NCBI GenBank assembly: GCA_023818965.1
Contig: JAMWCD010000009.1
Location: 23,611 to 87,610, forward strand
Origin: Candidatus Omnitrophota bacterium
Lineage (GTDB): Bacteria > Ratteibacteria > UBA8468 > B48-G9 > DTJG01
Direction of reading: 5' to 3'
DNA length: 64,000 nt
In this document: positions 44,904-55,593 of the stretch, piece by piece
Numbering within the stretch: position 1 is the first letter of the stretch
Layout: every line of letters begins with the position of its first letter
Position numbers and translations under genes: made by a program
The notes under the pieces: model-generated
Databases searched by the model: none
What the model saw: only the letters and a program-made list of their open reading frames with translations
Told to the model about the DNA's origin: nothing

Positions 44904-45116
44904 TTAAATCTTTGTTTTCTTATCAATCTCCGCAGAAACAAATTCATCATGAGACATCAATTCATCTTCAGAATGTGTTCCAATGCTTGACCTCCATTCA
45001 ACAACCCACTTTTTTGAATCCAGTGCATCCTGTCTTAAAATTTTACCTTTCTCAAAAGTATTACGATGATAAACAATATCTCCAACCTTGAATTTTGCCT
45101 TTTTCTTGAAAAACAT
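44904..45116 (-). CDS. 70-residue protein with SH3/KOW-like fold pattern
   Basis: A small soluble protein starting MFFKKKAKFKVGDIVYHRNT, then FEKGKILRQDALDSKKWVVE with hydrophobic-polar alternation of a small beta-barrel, and an acidic end. The ATG is chosen for GGGAGGTGATTTT upstream; an earlier ATG at 45134 would overlap the PAS gene. It follows that gene by 14 bases. Function is unknown; it may bind RNA or a protein partner. Confidence 0.6.
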   Translation of the reverse strand: MFFKKKAKFKVGDIVYHRNTFEKGKILRQDALDSKKWVVEWRSSIGTHSEDELMSHDEFVSAEIDKKTKI

Positions 45117-45130
45117 AAAATCACCTCCCT

Positions 45131-48100
45131 TCAATCAAAAGTAAAACCTTTTTCCTTAAAAAGTTTGATACAGACATCAACAACTTCAGGGTCAAAAAGA
45201 ATACCGCTCTGGTTTTTAATTTCATTCAGTGCAAAATCAATGCCCAGTGCGGGTCTGTAAGGTCTATCATATGCCATTGCCTCAACAACATCTGCTACAG
45301 CAACTATTTTTGATTCAATCAGTATATCCCGGTCTTTGATACCATCAGGATATCCTGAACCATTTAATCTTTCATGATGTTGAAGAACAATTTTTGCTAC
45401 TGGCCAGGGGAATGGAATTTTATTAAGAATTTCATAGCCAATGGAAGAATGAAGTTTTATGATATTGAATTCATCAGGAGCAAGTTTTCCTGGTTTTACA
45501 AGAATTTCAACAGGAACATTGATTTTACCAATGTCATGAAGAATTGAAGAAAATCTAATCCCCTGAACAACATTTTCAGGTAGTCCCATCTCTTTTGCAA
45601 TAGCCATTGAAAGTTTTCCAACGCGAGATTGATGCCCTGCTGTATATGGGTCTCTTGTTTCAATTATTTTTGCAATGGCAAGTGCAATGCCTTCAAGTGT
45701 ATCCTGAAGTTGCATATAACTCAATCTCAATTTTTCACCTGATACATCACGTTCCTTCCTTGTCCTCAACATAGTAACACCATAACCTGTATTTTCAGCA
45801 ATTGCTTTTAAAATCGCAATTTCATTTTCATTCTCAAACCTGTTCTTTTCACCTGCATATATGCTAAGAGAACCAATACTATGATCCTCAACAATCAGCG
45901 GCATTGCAATAACAGAATAAAATCCATACCTTAATAAAAGATTTTTCCAGTCCTTTGAAAAATCACAATGTGACACATCATTAACAATAGATATCCTGTT
46001 TTCGAATATTCCAGTTGTTGTTGGGCATTTCATTCCTGTACCAATAATTCCTTTAAGTTCTGAAATAAAATTTTCAATCCCTTTTGGATATGCAGAAACA
46101 TCAAGCCCTGAATTATCTTTTAATGCAATGAAGGCAGAAAATGATTGAATGGTTGAAATTTTATTGCATATTTCAAAAAGCATTTGTTTTTCATCTTTTG
46201 CTCTTGCAATGAAATTATTACATTCAGCGTATATTTGCAAAAGTTTTTGAATTCTTTCAATCTGTTGCTGATATTTTTTTTGTGGAGTAATATCAACAAC
46301 AACTGCTGCAATACATTCTTTATTCAACACAGGGTCAAAAAACAATGATGCAGAAACATTTGTCCATATAATTGTTCCATCCTTTTTTACATATCTTCTT
46401 TCAACACCATAATGTGAAATTTCACCCATCTTCAATTTTTCGTATGTTTCTTTTACAAATGGTTTATCTTCTTCAGGAACAATATCAATAAGTTTCATTT
46501 TACCAAGTTCTTCTTTTGTATAACCAAGCATTTCACAAATCTGATTATTCAAGGCAATCGCTTTGCCCTCAAGGTCAAGTATTCCCATACCTGCTGATGA
46601 TGTTTCAAAAAATCCTCTGAAACGAGAAAGCGATGATTTTAAATTTTGCTCAAGATATATCCTTTCTGTAATATCAATCATTGAAATAATTACTCTTGCC
46701 CAGTTTTTCTCAAAATCAGGGAGCGGTAAGATGTTTAATAAAACTGTTTTCTCAATGCCTTTTTCTGTTTTGATTTTTTTCTCTTTATTATCAATCCTTC
46801 CATTTTGATGGAACAAAGCAAGGATTTCTGGTTCAATGATTATGTCTTTCAGGAAATTAGAAATTTTATCAGGATCTTCACAGTCGTAAAAAGAAAAAAA
46901 TTGTTTACTCACATTGATTATTTTGACTGAATTTTTCAGTTGTTTGAGTAATTCCTGATTTTCTGAAAGGTATGCTTCAATTGATTTTTTCTGTTCATTC
47001 CTCAAGAAATCAAGTTTTTTCTTAATTTCAGAACAATCTATTTCTGCAATTGGATGATGTGAATTATCAAATATTGTGCGAAGATGTTTTTCATTTTCAC
47101 GAAGTTGTTTTTCAGCCCTTTTTCTTATTTCTTCAGCGTTTAATTTTTCAATGCACAGTTCAATATCAGAAGCAATTTCTAAAAGAAGTTTTTTTATTTC
47201 TTCTGTGAAAAAATATGGCTGGTCAGAATAAAAATTTATTGCTCCAATAATATTCTGATGAAGTTTCAATGGTACTGCAGCAGAAGAACAAAATCCAAAT
47301 GTTTTTGCCTTTTCCCTCCATGGCAGCATTTTTGGATCTTTAAGAATATCATTGCAAACACATATTTTCCCTGTTTTTATTGCTCGTGCTGTGGGTCCTT
47401 TGCTTTCTAATTTTTCCGGGTCAAGAGAAATATGAATATTTTCAAAATATCCTTTTTTCTCCTTTGAACCTGCCACAGGAATAACAGTTTTTTTCTCATA
47501 GTCAGCAATACCAATCCATGCAAGAACAAATTTTCCGTATTTTGTTGCGATCTCACAAACATCATCAAAAAGTTGCTGTTTATTTTTTGCTCTTACAATG
47601 GCCTGATTTATCTGGTAAAGCATATTGTACATCCACATGAGATTTTGTATTTTCTGTTCTGCCTCTTTTTCCTCAGTGATATCCCTGATATATGCTCCAA
47701 TACCAGTTTCACCTGATTCAAGTTTTACAGGAAATTTTCTTGTTTCATAAATCCTGCCACCAACAATTTCCTCATTTACGACAATCCTTTTTTCTTTTAA
47801 TGCCTGTAAGTCAGATTCTCTACAACGACGTGCTGCATAATCATCCATAAGGTCAAAATCTGTTTTTCCAAGTATATGTTCTGGTTTCTTTTTGAAAAAT
47901 TTTGCATAATTACTGTTTATCTGAATGTATCTGAACTGCGAATCCTTAATAAATGTCATATCCCTTGTAGCATTGACAAATGCATTATAATTTTCATAAT
48001 TACTTCTCAATTTTTCATAAACACTACTTTTTTGAATGCCTGTTGAAATTGCCTGGGCTATTGCCTCAAGAAAATTTATTAAGTCATTTGAAAATACGTT

Positions 48101-49300
48101 TTTATTTTTATGGAAACAAACAAGTGCACCAGTTGTTTTTCCATTTTCTCTTAGTTTTATTGAAACAAAAAACTCCTGTCTTTTGTTTTTTGTAATCTTT
48201 GAAATGAAACTGTCAGAACTTAATTGTTCAACACCTGAAATATGCCTGTCTGAAAGAAAATTATTGAGAAACTTATCAATCTCATTACCTTTTCTGCTTT
48301 CTGAGATATTTTCCTTCAACAAAATAAAGACATCATCAAAACCCAGATTTTTTTTCAAAATCTTTTCTGCCTTTTTTGTGATTGTTGAAACATCAAATAA
48401 TTGATTTAATATTGAATTGATTTCATTTGAAATTTTATGAAAATTTTCAAGTATTCTTCTTCTGGTAATGTCATAAAGAATAATCTGTAACATCTTATTT
48501 TCTTCTCCAGTAACAGTTGCTGTGCAACAAACATCAATGTTTTCTCCATCCTTCTTCATCATCCTGAATTCAGAAACAGAAATATTTTCTGTTTCCTTAA
48601 TACTTGTGAGCATTTTATTGAAAAATTTTCTGTCTTCAGGAACAATAAGGTTTTTCAATGGCTTACCGATGATTTCTTTTTTTTCAATCCCAACAAGATC
48701 AAGGAAAGTACTGTTTACATCGTATACAATTGTTCTAATATCGCAGTAAACAAAACCTGCAGGCGCATTTTCAAAAAGAGACCTGAATTTTGTTTCTCTT
48801 GCAAGAAGTTCTTCCTGTTTTTTTCTTTCTTCTGTAATATCCCTGCCTTCACTGATTGTTCCTATTATATTTCCTTTCCTGTCCTTCAATACAGCATTAC
48901 GCCATGCTATTAATCTTTCACCTTTTTTTGTTAACACAGGATTTTCAAAATATCTTCTTAAAATTTTCTTTCCTGAAACAAGGTCATTAAAAAATTCCTT
49001 CATTTCATCCCTGAACCTGAAGGGAATGAAATTGTCAAAATATTTTTTTCCGATTATTTCTTTTTCAGGATACCCGAAAATTTCGCAACCTTTTTTATTG
49101 ATTTTCAAAACCCTCTGATCCTTACCAATAACAATAAGCATTACATCAGGGAAATTAAAAAAGAGTTCTGGGTCTTCAATCTTTTCCTTTAATGTTCTTT
49201 CTTCAGTAAGATATTCTTTTTTTATTTTCTTCAGCAGTGATTGTGGGCTTGATGGACGTATATGACCTTTTTTATCCTTATCAGATGCCTTTTTTTTCAT
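45131..49300 (-). CDS. Multi-PAS/GAF HD-GYP sensor, putative c-di-GMP phosphodiesterase
   Basis: A 1389-residue soluble signalling protein starting MKKKASDKDKKG, placed by GGAGG six bases before the ATG at 49300; a longer frame to 49474 overlaps the divergent gene and lacks a site. Order: PAS with PAC (about 40-160), PAS (about 165-290), GAF-like, PAS (about 440-550), GAF (about 555-735, GFCSSAAVPLKLHQNIIGAI), PAS-like, PAS (PEEDKPFVKETYEKL), GAF (about 1040-1180) and HD-GYP (about 1185-1389). HDIGK, HHERLNGSGYP and VADVVEAMA keep the catalytic residues. No transmembrane helix is seen, so it senses inside the cell, perhaps redox or ligands through its GAF and PAS modules. Confidence 0.92.
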   Translation of the reverse strand: MKKKASDKDKKGHIRPSSPQSLLKKIKKEYLTEERTLKEKIEDPELFFNFPDVMLIVIGKDQRVLKINKKGCEIFGYPEKEIIGKKYFDNFIPFRFRDEMKEFFNDLVSGKKILRRYFENPVLTKKGERLIAWRNAVLKDRKGNIIGTISEGRDITEERKKQEELLARETKFRSLFENAPAGFVYCDIRTIVYDVNSTFLDLVGIEKKEIIGKPLKNLIVPEDRKFFNKMLTSIKETENISVSEFRMMKKDGENIDVCCTATVTGEENKMLQIILYDITRRRILENFHKISNEINSILNQLFDVSTITKKAEKILKKNLGFDDVFILLKENISESRKGNEIDKFLNNFLSDRHISGVEQLSSDSFISKITKNKRQEFFVSIKLRENGKTTGALVCFHKNKNVFSNDLINFLEAIAQAISTGIQKSSVYEKLRSNYENYNAFVNATRDMTFIKDSQFRYIQINSNYAKFFKKKPEHILGKTDFDLMDDYAARRCRESDLQALKEKRIVVNEEIVGGRIYETRKFPVKLESGETGIGAYIRDITEEKEAEQKIQNLMWMYNMLYQINQAIVRAKNKQQLFDDVCEIATKYGKFVLAWIGIADYEKKTVIPVAGSKEKKGYFENIHISLDPEKLESKGPTARAIKTGKICVCNDILKDPKMLPWREKAKTFGFCSSAAVPLKLHQNIIGAINFYSDQPYFFTEEIKKLLLEIASDIELCIEKLNAEEIRKRAEKQLRENEKHLRTIFDNSHHPIAEIDCSEIKKKLDFLRNEQKKSIEAYLSENQELLKQLKNSVKIINVSKQFFSFYDCEDPDKISNFLKDIIIEPEILALFHQNGRIDNKEKKIKTEKGIEKTVLLNILPLPDFEKNWARVIISMIDITERIYLEQNLKSSLSRFRGFFETSSAGMGILDLEGKAIALNNQICEMLGYTKEELGKMKLIDIVPEEDKPFVKETYEKLKMGEISHYGVERRYVKKDGTIIWTNVSASLFFDPVLNKECIAAVVVDITPQKKYQQQIERIQKLLQIYAECNNFIARAKDEKQMLFEICNKISTIQSFSAFIALKDNSGLDVSAYPKGIENFISELKGIIGTGMKCPTTTGIFENRISIVNDVSHCDFSKDWKNLLLRYGFYSVIAMPLIVEDHSIGSLSIYAGEKNRFENENEIAILKAIAENTGYGVTMLRTRKERDVSGEKLRLSYMQLQDTLEGIALAIAKIIETRDPYTAGHQSRVGKLSMAIAKEMGLPENVVQGIRFSSILHDIGKINVPVEILVKPGKLAPDEFNIIKLHSSIGYEILNKIPFPWPVAKIVLQHHERLNGSGYPDGIKDRDILIESKIVAVADVVEAMAYDRPYRPALGIDFALNEIKNQSGILFDPEVVDVCIKLFKEKGFTFD

Positions 49301-49400
49301 TATGCCTCCGTGTCCATAAACATAATACCTTATAAATGGGAAAAGGTCAATCCACCTGCTTAAAATGTTCAAACAATTTTGCAATAGAATGGTTAGAATT

Positions 49401-49428
49401 TTACTGATTTTATTTTTTTTAGTAGAAT
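49401..49428 (+). promoter_or_regulatory. Candidate promoter of the M15-like gene
   Basis: TTACTG (49401-49406) and TAGAAT (49423-49428) with a 16-base T-rich spacer face the gene at 49468. The position, 39 bases before the ATG, suits a short leader containing AAAGGAAAA. The match to consensus is moderate. Confidence 0.35.
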
Positions 49429-49467
49429 TCATACAGAACAATTTTTTCAGCAAAAAGGAAAATAAAA

Positions 49468-50271
49468 ATGTCAAGACAGCGTACTGTTATACTGTCTGTT
49501 GTCGCAGGAATTCTTGTCATACTTGTCTCTTTGTGTTTTTTTACATATTACAGGATCACAATCCCTGTTGCAATTTTAAAAAAGGAAGCAGCAAGATACG
49601 ATGACTACAGAAAAAATTTTGAAAACACAGCACTTTCAATAAACAACGATGAATTGAAGGAATTAAGAACTATGGTGAACGACTGTCATGTTGACGCTGC
49701 AATGAAATTTGGGGTTTCAGACCTTATTGATGAGAAAGATGTTAAAATTGCATTAAAAGAAAAAAAACTTGTCCTGCTAAAAGAAACACGATTCTGGAGA
49801 ATTAAAGAATTAAAGGACTCCTTACCATATGTAACACCTGACACATTAAAACTACTCACATTGATAGGTGAAAAATTTCATGAAAATTTAAGAAAACAAA
49901 ATCTCCCCCTTTATCGTTTCACAATCAGTTCTGTGTTAAGAACAGAAAGAGCACAACAACTGCTTACAAGGAAAAACAGAAATGCCACAAGGAATATTTC
50001 AAGTCATCAGTTTGGCACAACTATTGATATTCTTTTTACTGAATTTGAATATACAGGTGAAAATCCATTAACATTTCAATGCCTCAGAAAATACAGTGAT
50101 AAACCCGAATTCAAAAAAGCATATTTTGATGCGCTCGGAAACCAGTATGCACCAAAATTAAAAATAGTGCTTGGAAAAACACTTCTTGAACTTCAAAGAC
50201 AGGGATATTGCTATGTGATTTATGAAAGAAGGCAACCCGTATTTCATACTACGATCGCAAGAAAATTTTGA
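49468..50271 (+). CDS. Membrane-anchored M15-like peptidase (DUF5715 type)
   Basis: A 267-residue protein with an N-terminal membrane anchor (about 7-30, VILSVVAGILVILVSLCFFT) and a C-terminal domain resembling DUF5715/peptidase M15: TISSVLRTERAQQLL, then SSHQFGTTIDILF, which supplies the zinc His and Asp of the SxHxxGxxxD motif, and a late His in RQPVFHTTIAR. Such enzymes cut D-Ala-containing peptide bridges in peptidoglycan. AAAGGAAAA precedes the ATG. It converges with the sialidase gene, two bases apart. Confidence 0.8.
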   Translation: MSRQRTVILSVVAGILVILVSLCFFTYYRITIPVAILKKEAARYDDYRKNFENTALSINNDELKELRTMVNDCHVDAAMKFGVSDLIDEKDVKIALKEKKLVLLKETRFWRIKELKDSLPYVTPDTLKLLTLIGEKFHENLRKQNLPLYRFTISSVLRTERAQQLLTRKNRNATRNISSHQFGTTIDILFTEFEYTGENPLTFQCLRKYSDKPEFKKAYFDALGNQYAPKLKIVLGKTLLELQRQGYCYVIYERRQPVFHTTIARKF

Positions 50272-50273
50272 TA

Positions 50274-51398
50274 TTAAATCAGGTAATCGGATTTCAATCT
50301 AATATACCTGATGCCACTATGTTTGTTTTCTATACACCAGAGAACCACAAGGATACTCTTATCAGGAAGAACAACAGCAGATGGCTCACCAAAATTAAAT
50401 TGAGTCCAGTCAGAATGGCTTGTTGCTAAATTTTCTGTTGAGTATTTTTCTGCAAAGTAAACAATCTGATTGACTTCTACCCCAAAATCATTCTCTGATG
50501 GATTTACAACAGCAATTCTTACTCCATATGGTTGAATTTTTCTCTGGTTATAAATAAAAAGAGCCCTTCCATTATCAAGTTTACACAATGCAGTTGATTG
50601 ACCCATGATCCCGGTTGATAATGCTGGTGTCCAGGTCCTTCCATCATCATAAGAAATTGCATATGCATTAGGAAAATCTGTTCCATCTCTTAAATTGAGT
50701 TTCCAGCAGGTACCAAGCAGTCTCCCATCAGTAAGTTCAATCACCCATGCTTCTGCAGCACCGGCATAATTTTCCCTGAATTTCAACATTGATGTATAAG
50801 ACCATGTTTTCCCACAATCCCTGCTTGTCAAAAGCAAGACCTGATTTTTTTCAACAACGACATCAGGGTCAAAAGTGTTGTAAGGACTGTAGCAGGCATG
50901 CCATGAACCATTTTTTGTAATACACATTGGTCCTGGTGCTTCTGCTGAACCAGGTACAGGCATTGGAATTGTAAATAAATCAGACCAGGTATATGCGTCA
51001 TCAGTTGAAAAAGCATAAACAATTTCGTTCTGTTTTAATCCCTGAGTTTTCTCGCACCAGAATGATTCACCCTTTTTTTCTATCATTGTTCTTGTTCCAA
51101 AGAAGAAAATTTTTCCATCAGGGCCAATACTGATTGAACCAAAAATACTGTATTTTTCCAATTTTTCTTTCCATAAAAAATAAGGTTTACCCCACTCAGA
51201 ACCATTTTTCGAGCGAACAGTAACTGGCTTGAAATCATTAATTCCCAGTCCTGATTGAACCATAAAAGAACAGATGATTTCACCACTGGAAGTAACAACA
51301 CATCGTGGTCCACAGGCAACCAGATGGTCTGAGTTCTCTTCAGCAAGATACACAAAACCTTCATCAACAATTTTAAAAAAGTTATCCTTTTGAATCAT
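50274..51398 (-). CDS. Sialidase/BNR-repeat family protein
   Basis: A 374-residue six-bladed-propeller protein with several Asp-box motifs (SxDxGxTW): STDDAYTWSDLF, SRDCGKTWSYTS and SYDDGRTWTPAL, plus a weaker SKNGSEWGKPYF. Such proteins bind or cleave sialic acid or similar glycans; catalytic residues cannot be assigned confidently. No signal peptide is seen (start MIQKDNFFKIVDEG), so it may act in the cytoplasm on imported sugars. Its ATG overlaps the stop of the large secreted gene (ATGA). Confidence 0.82.
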   Translation of the reverse strand: MIQKDNFFKIVDEGFVYLAEENSDHLVACGPRCVVTSSGEIICSFMVQSGLGINDFKPVTVRSKNGSEWGKPYFLWKEKLEKYSIFGSISIGPDGKIFFFGTRTMIEKKGESFWCEKTQGLKQNEIVYAFSTDDAYTWSDLFTIPMPVPGSAEAPGPMCITKNGSWHACYSPYNTFDPDVVVEKNQVLLLTSRDCGKTWSYTSMLKFRENYAGAAEAWVIELTDGRLLGTCWKLNLRDGTDFPNAYAISYDDGRTWTPALSTGIMGQSTALCKLDNGRALFIYNQRKIQPYGVRIAVVNPSENDFGVEVNQIVYFAEKYSTENLATSHSDWTQFNFGEPSAVVLPDKSILVVLWCIENKHSGIRYIRLKSDYLI

Positions 51399-54300
51399 TG
51401 ATACAAAAATTTGTTCTTGAGATTTATTTTGAATGACTGTGATGGTTTTGATTGTTTCCCATCATTGTCAACATAAGTGATGAAAAGATAAAAGTCAGTA
51501 TCAGGTTTAAGACCCTGTATCAAACAACCTGATTTTACAATGTTTGATGCAATTTTTATTGCTCCTCTTCCATCAGGATATGGACTCACCCAGATATCAT
51601 ATGATTTTACGTTTCCCTTTTCTTCAAAGAAAACATGACATCTTGTTCCATCAGGCATTTGCTCAGGGTCTTCTATCTTTAATATCTTTACTGGCTCAAG
51701 TATTCCAGAGGACTCAAAATTTTTTATTGGATTTTCAAGTTCAAAAGTTTCTGCGGGTACAGGCATTCTTAATCTTGAAAGAATTACTGCATCTGTGGAA
51801 CTATCGCTATCTTTTTCATATTCTGCATATAAGTCACCAAGAATAACATCTTCATCCTTTGCAGGTACAAGTTCATTTCCATATATCACTGATGAACGTC
51901 TTTCAACAATGATTTTCTCCAGTTTCAATGGAAGGTCAACAATACCATCCCCACCATAGCTTCCCCACCAGCTTGTTCCTCTTTCCCTGAAACAATCATA
52001 AGGAGAATTTGATGGCATCTGAAACTTTAAATATCTCCATCCATCAAAACAGAAAAAGCTCATGGTTCTAATATCATCACTATTCCAGTCATCCTTTGTA
52101 CCGATACTGATCCATTTTTCTCCTTTTGCATCTCTCAATACATATACAACCCTGCCCCAATCACTCGCTGCATAAACCCACAGCCCAATCTCAGATGGCT
52201 TGCCAGGAATTGTAATGGGTTTTGAAGGAACAATTGTTGTGTAATATGGCATAACCCTCCTGTCAACAGGTTGTTTTTCAAGATGAATACTCAAACCAAT
52301 TTTCCCGTATTCTTTATCAATTTTTACCTGTTTTATACTCATTTCTCCTGGGAATCGTTCAATCTGCAATTTATACGAATTTTCATACTCATTGTCCCTG
52401 ATTTTTGAAATCTTCCATGAACCATCGCCTAAATTGCCAATCTTAATTGCATTCTTTGAAACCATAGCATCGCTATGATCAGGTTTTCCGAGTGTTAATT
52501 CTACTGGCTTTGTCATTCCTTCAAGATACACAGGCGATTGCCCTATTACAAACGTTGCAACCCCATTTTTCTCTTTTAAAACAACTGGATTATCATTTAT
52601 ATCATAAACTTCAACAGTTTGTCCGGGTTCAAGTTTTATAGTCACAGACCTTTTTCCTCTGACAGTCCACAGAACATAAACATGTCTTCCTGTTTTGTAA
52701 TGTTTGTATTCCTGACAGTATACTGATGTACTTCCTGTTGGAACATATCTAACAAAATTACATCTGTTAATATGTCTTGTAAGTGTTGCATACGAAACAT
52801 AGGCAAGTTTTGGCATCGCAAGTGGAAGTCGGCTGCACCACCCACCGCCATAATGATTTTCTCCCCAGTAATTTGCACAATCAAATGGTGCATTTGAACT
52901 TGCATGATGGTTAATTCCATATCCAATCAATACAAGGAAATTTCTTGTGAGGATATTTGCCTGGTCTTCAAAACTGGTATCATAGTCAGCCGAAGAAACC
53001 GCTGGACCTTCAATAACCACAAGATATGGATCTGGCTTATATTTTTTTATGTCCTGTAAAATTGGATAAAGCCGGTTAAGAACAACCTGATGAATTTGCT
53101 GTTCAGGAGTCCTTTCGAAGCCAGGCAAATCAAGCCCGACACCATCTATCAGTTCTCTTGCTTCAGGACTTTTTCTTAAGAAAATCGCAGTATAATGAGG
53201 GTCTCCATGTGGCAACAAAATTTTTACATCAGGCCATTGTTTTCTCACTGCTTTTGCACCAATGAGAAATTTTTCAAGTTGCGCCTGGAAATTTTTCTCT
53301 TCCTGTTCAGTCAATTGATAATCCGGCTCATTGTAATGAGTAGGCCAGATTCCGTATGTAATAGGACCTATACCTGGTTCAGGGAAAAACAGGATATATT
53401 CGGGCTTGTTGATAGGACTTTTTTCAACCTTATACTTCTTCAATTCTTCTATCAACCATTTTTGTGTTGCTTCAGGATTTTTTGGGTCATAATATTTGGC
53501 ATTTGTGTAAGCAAAACTATTAACATAAATAACACCCCCATCAAAGGCAGCATGAGACACATATCCCAATTTTTCAGCAAGCTCTCTGATTTCAGGAGTT
53601 ACAGTTCTATATGTCGTAAGATTTGTCTCTGCTCCTGCCTTTGCCATAACAATGAGTTCTGTTTTTAAATCTGGCGTATCGTGGGCTCCAGACCAATTCC
53701 AGTAGCCAAAAATCGGACCTTTACCTTCACTCCAGTTTCCCCTTTCCCTTGTATCAGGATGAAGATAGGCAAAATTCCTTTCACAATTGTATGCTTCATT
53801 TCCTGACGAACATTTTATGTTCAAATAATGAAGACCGTATCTTTTGGGATTTAATGTGAGTTTCACACTCACATTTTCTCCTGGAGATAGTTGAATTGTT
53901 TTTGTTTCTTTGGATTTATCAATTCCATCATAGTCAGTCCTTGAAATTTCAAGTTTCACATCTTTTTGAAAACTGGTTCTATTGATAAGATTTACAGTGT
54001 ATGAAACCTGTTCAGGCGCTGTCCACACATGGCCAACTGCATCAGGTCTAATATCAATATCTGTTTCAACTGCCTCAAGTGTTGCTGCATAAATATGAAC
54101 CCCACTGGGTAATCCTGCACCATGCCAGCTGTATTCAAGTGGGTCAGGATATGCCCTGTATGGTTTTACCTCCTTTGTCAATTCAAGACCAACCAGTTTC
54201 AAATCAGAAAACCAATCCATTTTCCCTGGATCTATCGGAATAATAACATGAAACAAATTCGCACTCTGACCATTTTTTAGTTTTACTGGAAAAACTTCAA

Positions 54301-55462
54301 TTCCTTTTGCCTTAGCAGAATAAACAGGAACATTTCCAGGAAAATTCACAGGATGACCTGCATTTGGTCTGTAAAATTGTGCGGTAATAATTGGGACATT
54401 GTATTTTTCTCCATCATACGAACCAATAATATGAAGTGCTTTGTATCTTGCATACGGGACATACAAACAGAATCGCGATGGATCTATCCTATCTGCTGAA
54501 ACCCATCTGCCACCAAATGTTCCAAAGTTTGCTGCAATGTATCCCTTAATTGCAGTAAATTTTGCCCAGCTTTTTCCAAGGTCAATATGGTCATTCCCGT
54601 TTTTATCAGAGGTTGGAAAAACAAACGGAATATTTCCTTTATCAAGAATAGATTTAAGTTTTTCAATCTGCTCTTTTGCAATTCCAGAATTTTTCACCAG
54701 AGTAAAACTATTGACAAAACCAGTTAGTTCAAGCGGGAAAAACCTGTCATCATAGGTTTTTGCAGGCATTGCCTCAATCTTTGCAAGTTTTGCACCGTAA
54801 TAAAGTTTTATTTCTAAAGTACCACTTGCATCTACATTTTTTTCAAGATTAATTTGACCAACAAATCTTCCATCAACATACACCATGTATTTTTCATTTG
54901 TTAGCACCATTTTCAATGAATGTAAAGTTTCTTCAATCTTTGGTGCCTTTGCAATCTGCTGCTCAATATTTTTCCGTATCTCATCAGGCCAGCTCAAATT
55001 GATATCTGCCATTGTTGCGGGCTGGAAGTATAAATGACCGCTCATTGATTTTTCTTTCTGTGGTTGAACTGCAAAACTATAATTGATGTATTTTGATTCA
55101 GGCGGCCACGAAACACTTGCGGTGAAACTCTGATTTTCTTTATCTGAAATCTTTCTGTTGCCAGCAGAAACAGTAAAGGTTGAATGGTATGGCTTACTGG
55201 AATTTAAATAAAAGTAAAATCGAAATTCAACAGGTGTCTTATAAACTTGTTTACCCGAAATGAAAACATAACCATTTGAAGGAGAAACAAGCACACAAGT
55301 ATCCTTAATCTGTTCAACAGTATATTTTGCACCTGAAAAATTCCATCCATCAATTTTAGAACCAAGAATTTTTTCAATCATTTCATTCTGAGCACAAAAA
55401 CCAGAGTATGAGGAAAAAATAAAAATTGCTAACATCATCCATGATTTCCTGAATATTTTCAT
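51395..55462 (-). CDS. Very large secreted glycosidase-like protein with fibronectin-type tail
   Basis: A 1355-residue exported protein: signal peptide (about 1-23), beta-rich N-terminal domains (about 25-560, with the NPKRYGLHYLNIKC segment), a barrel-like catalytic region (about 585-880, LAEKLGYVSHAAFDGGVIYV; KPEYILFFPEPGIGPITYG; YLVVIEGPAVSSADYDTSFE; NHHASSNAPFDCANYWGENH), and C-terminal beta domains ending with a fibronectin-III-like unit (about 1255-1350, GLKPDTDFYLFITYVDNDGK). The EPGIG and IEGPAVS acidic residues would suit a retaining glycosidase, but I cannot name the family. The coupled sialidase gene suggests a joint glycan role. Confidence 0.65.
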   Translation of the reverse strand: MKIFRKSWMMLAIFIFSSYSGFCAQNEMIEKILGSKIDGWNFSGAKYTVEQIKDTCVLVSPSNGYVFISGKQVYKTPVEFRFYFYLNSSKPYHSTFTVSAGNRKISDKENQSFTASVSWPPESKYINYSFAVQPQKEKSMSGHLYFQPATMADINLSWPDEIRKNIEQQIAKAPKIEETLHSLKMVLTNEKYMVYVDGRFVGQINLEKNVDASGTLEIKLYYGAKLAKIEAMPAKTYDDRFFPLELTGFVNSFTLVKNSGIAKEQIEKLKSILDKGNIPFVFPTSDKNGNDHIDLGKSWAKFTAIKGYIAANFGTFGGRWVSADRIDPSRFCLYVPYARYKALHIIGSYDGEKYNVPIITAQFYRPNAGHPVNFPGNVPVYSAKAKGIEVFPVKLKNGQSANLFHVIIPIDPGKMDWFSDLKLVGLELTKEVKPYRAYPDPLEYSWHGAGLPSGVHIYAATLEAVETDIDIRPDAVGHVWTAPEQVSYTVNLINRTSFQKDVKLEISRTDYDGIDKSKETKTIQLSPGENVSVKLTLNPKRYGLHYLNIKCSSGNEAYNCERNFAYLHPDTRERGNWSEGKGPIFGYWNWSGAHDTPDLKTELIVMAKAGAETNLTTYRTVTPEIRELAEKLGYVSHAAFDGGVIYVNSFAYTNAKYYDPKNPEATQKWLIEELKKYKVEKSPINKPEYILFFPEPGIGPITYGIWPTHYNEPDYQLTEQEEKNFQAQLEKFLIGAKAVRKQWPDVKILLPHGDPHYTAIFLRKSPEARELIDGVGLDLPGFERTPEQQIHQVVLNRLYPILQDIKKYKPDPYLVVIEGPAVSSADYDTSFEDQANILTRNFLVLIGYGINHHASSNAPFDCANYWGENHYGGGWCSRLPLAMPKLAYVSYATLTRHINRCNFVRYVPTGSTSVYCQEYKHYKTGRHVYVLWTVRGKRSVTIKLEPGQTVEVYDINDNPVVLKEKNGVATFVIGQSPVYLEGMTKPVELTLGKPDHSDAMVSKNAIKIGNLGDGSWKISKIRDNEYENSYKLQIERFPGEMSIKQVKIDKEYGKIGLSIHLEKQPVDRRVMPYYTTIVPSKPITIPGKPSEIGLWVYAASDWGRVVYVLRDAKGEKWISIGTKDDWNSDDIRTMSFFCFDGWRYLKFQMPSNSPYDCFRERGTSWWGSYGGDGIVDLPLKLEKIIVERRSSVIYGNELVPAKDEDVILGDLYAEYEKDSDSSTDAVILSRLRMPVPAETFELENPIKNFESSGILEPVKILKIEDPEQMPDGTRCHVFFEEKGNVKSYDIWVSPYPDGRGAIKIASNIVKSGCLIQGLKPDTDFYLFITYVDNDGKQSKPSQSFKINLKNKFLYQ

Positions 55463-55593
55463 ATTTCCCCCTGTTACATGTAATGGACAATTTTTTAAAG
55501 AATAGATTACAGTTTTTCAAAACTTTGTCAAATGAAAAAATTTATCAAAATATTTTTCATTTAGCAAACTGGGAAACATAAAAAACATCCTGC

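Noticed and set aside
49301..49474. Longer N-terminus (58 extra residues) for the PAS/HD-GYP protein
   Set aside because: It would overlap the divergent M15-like gene and its likely promoter, while the ATG at 49300 has an ideal GGAGG.
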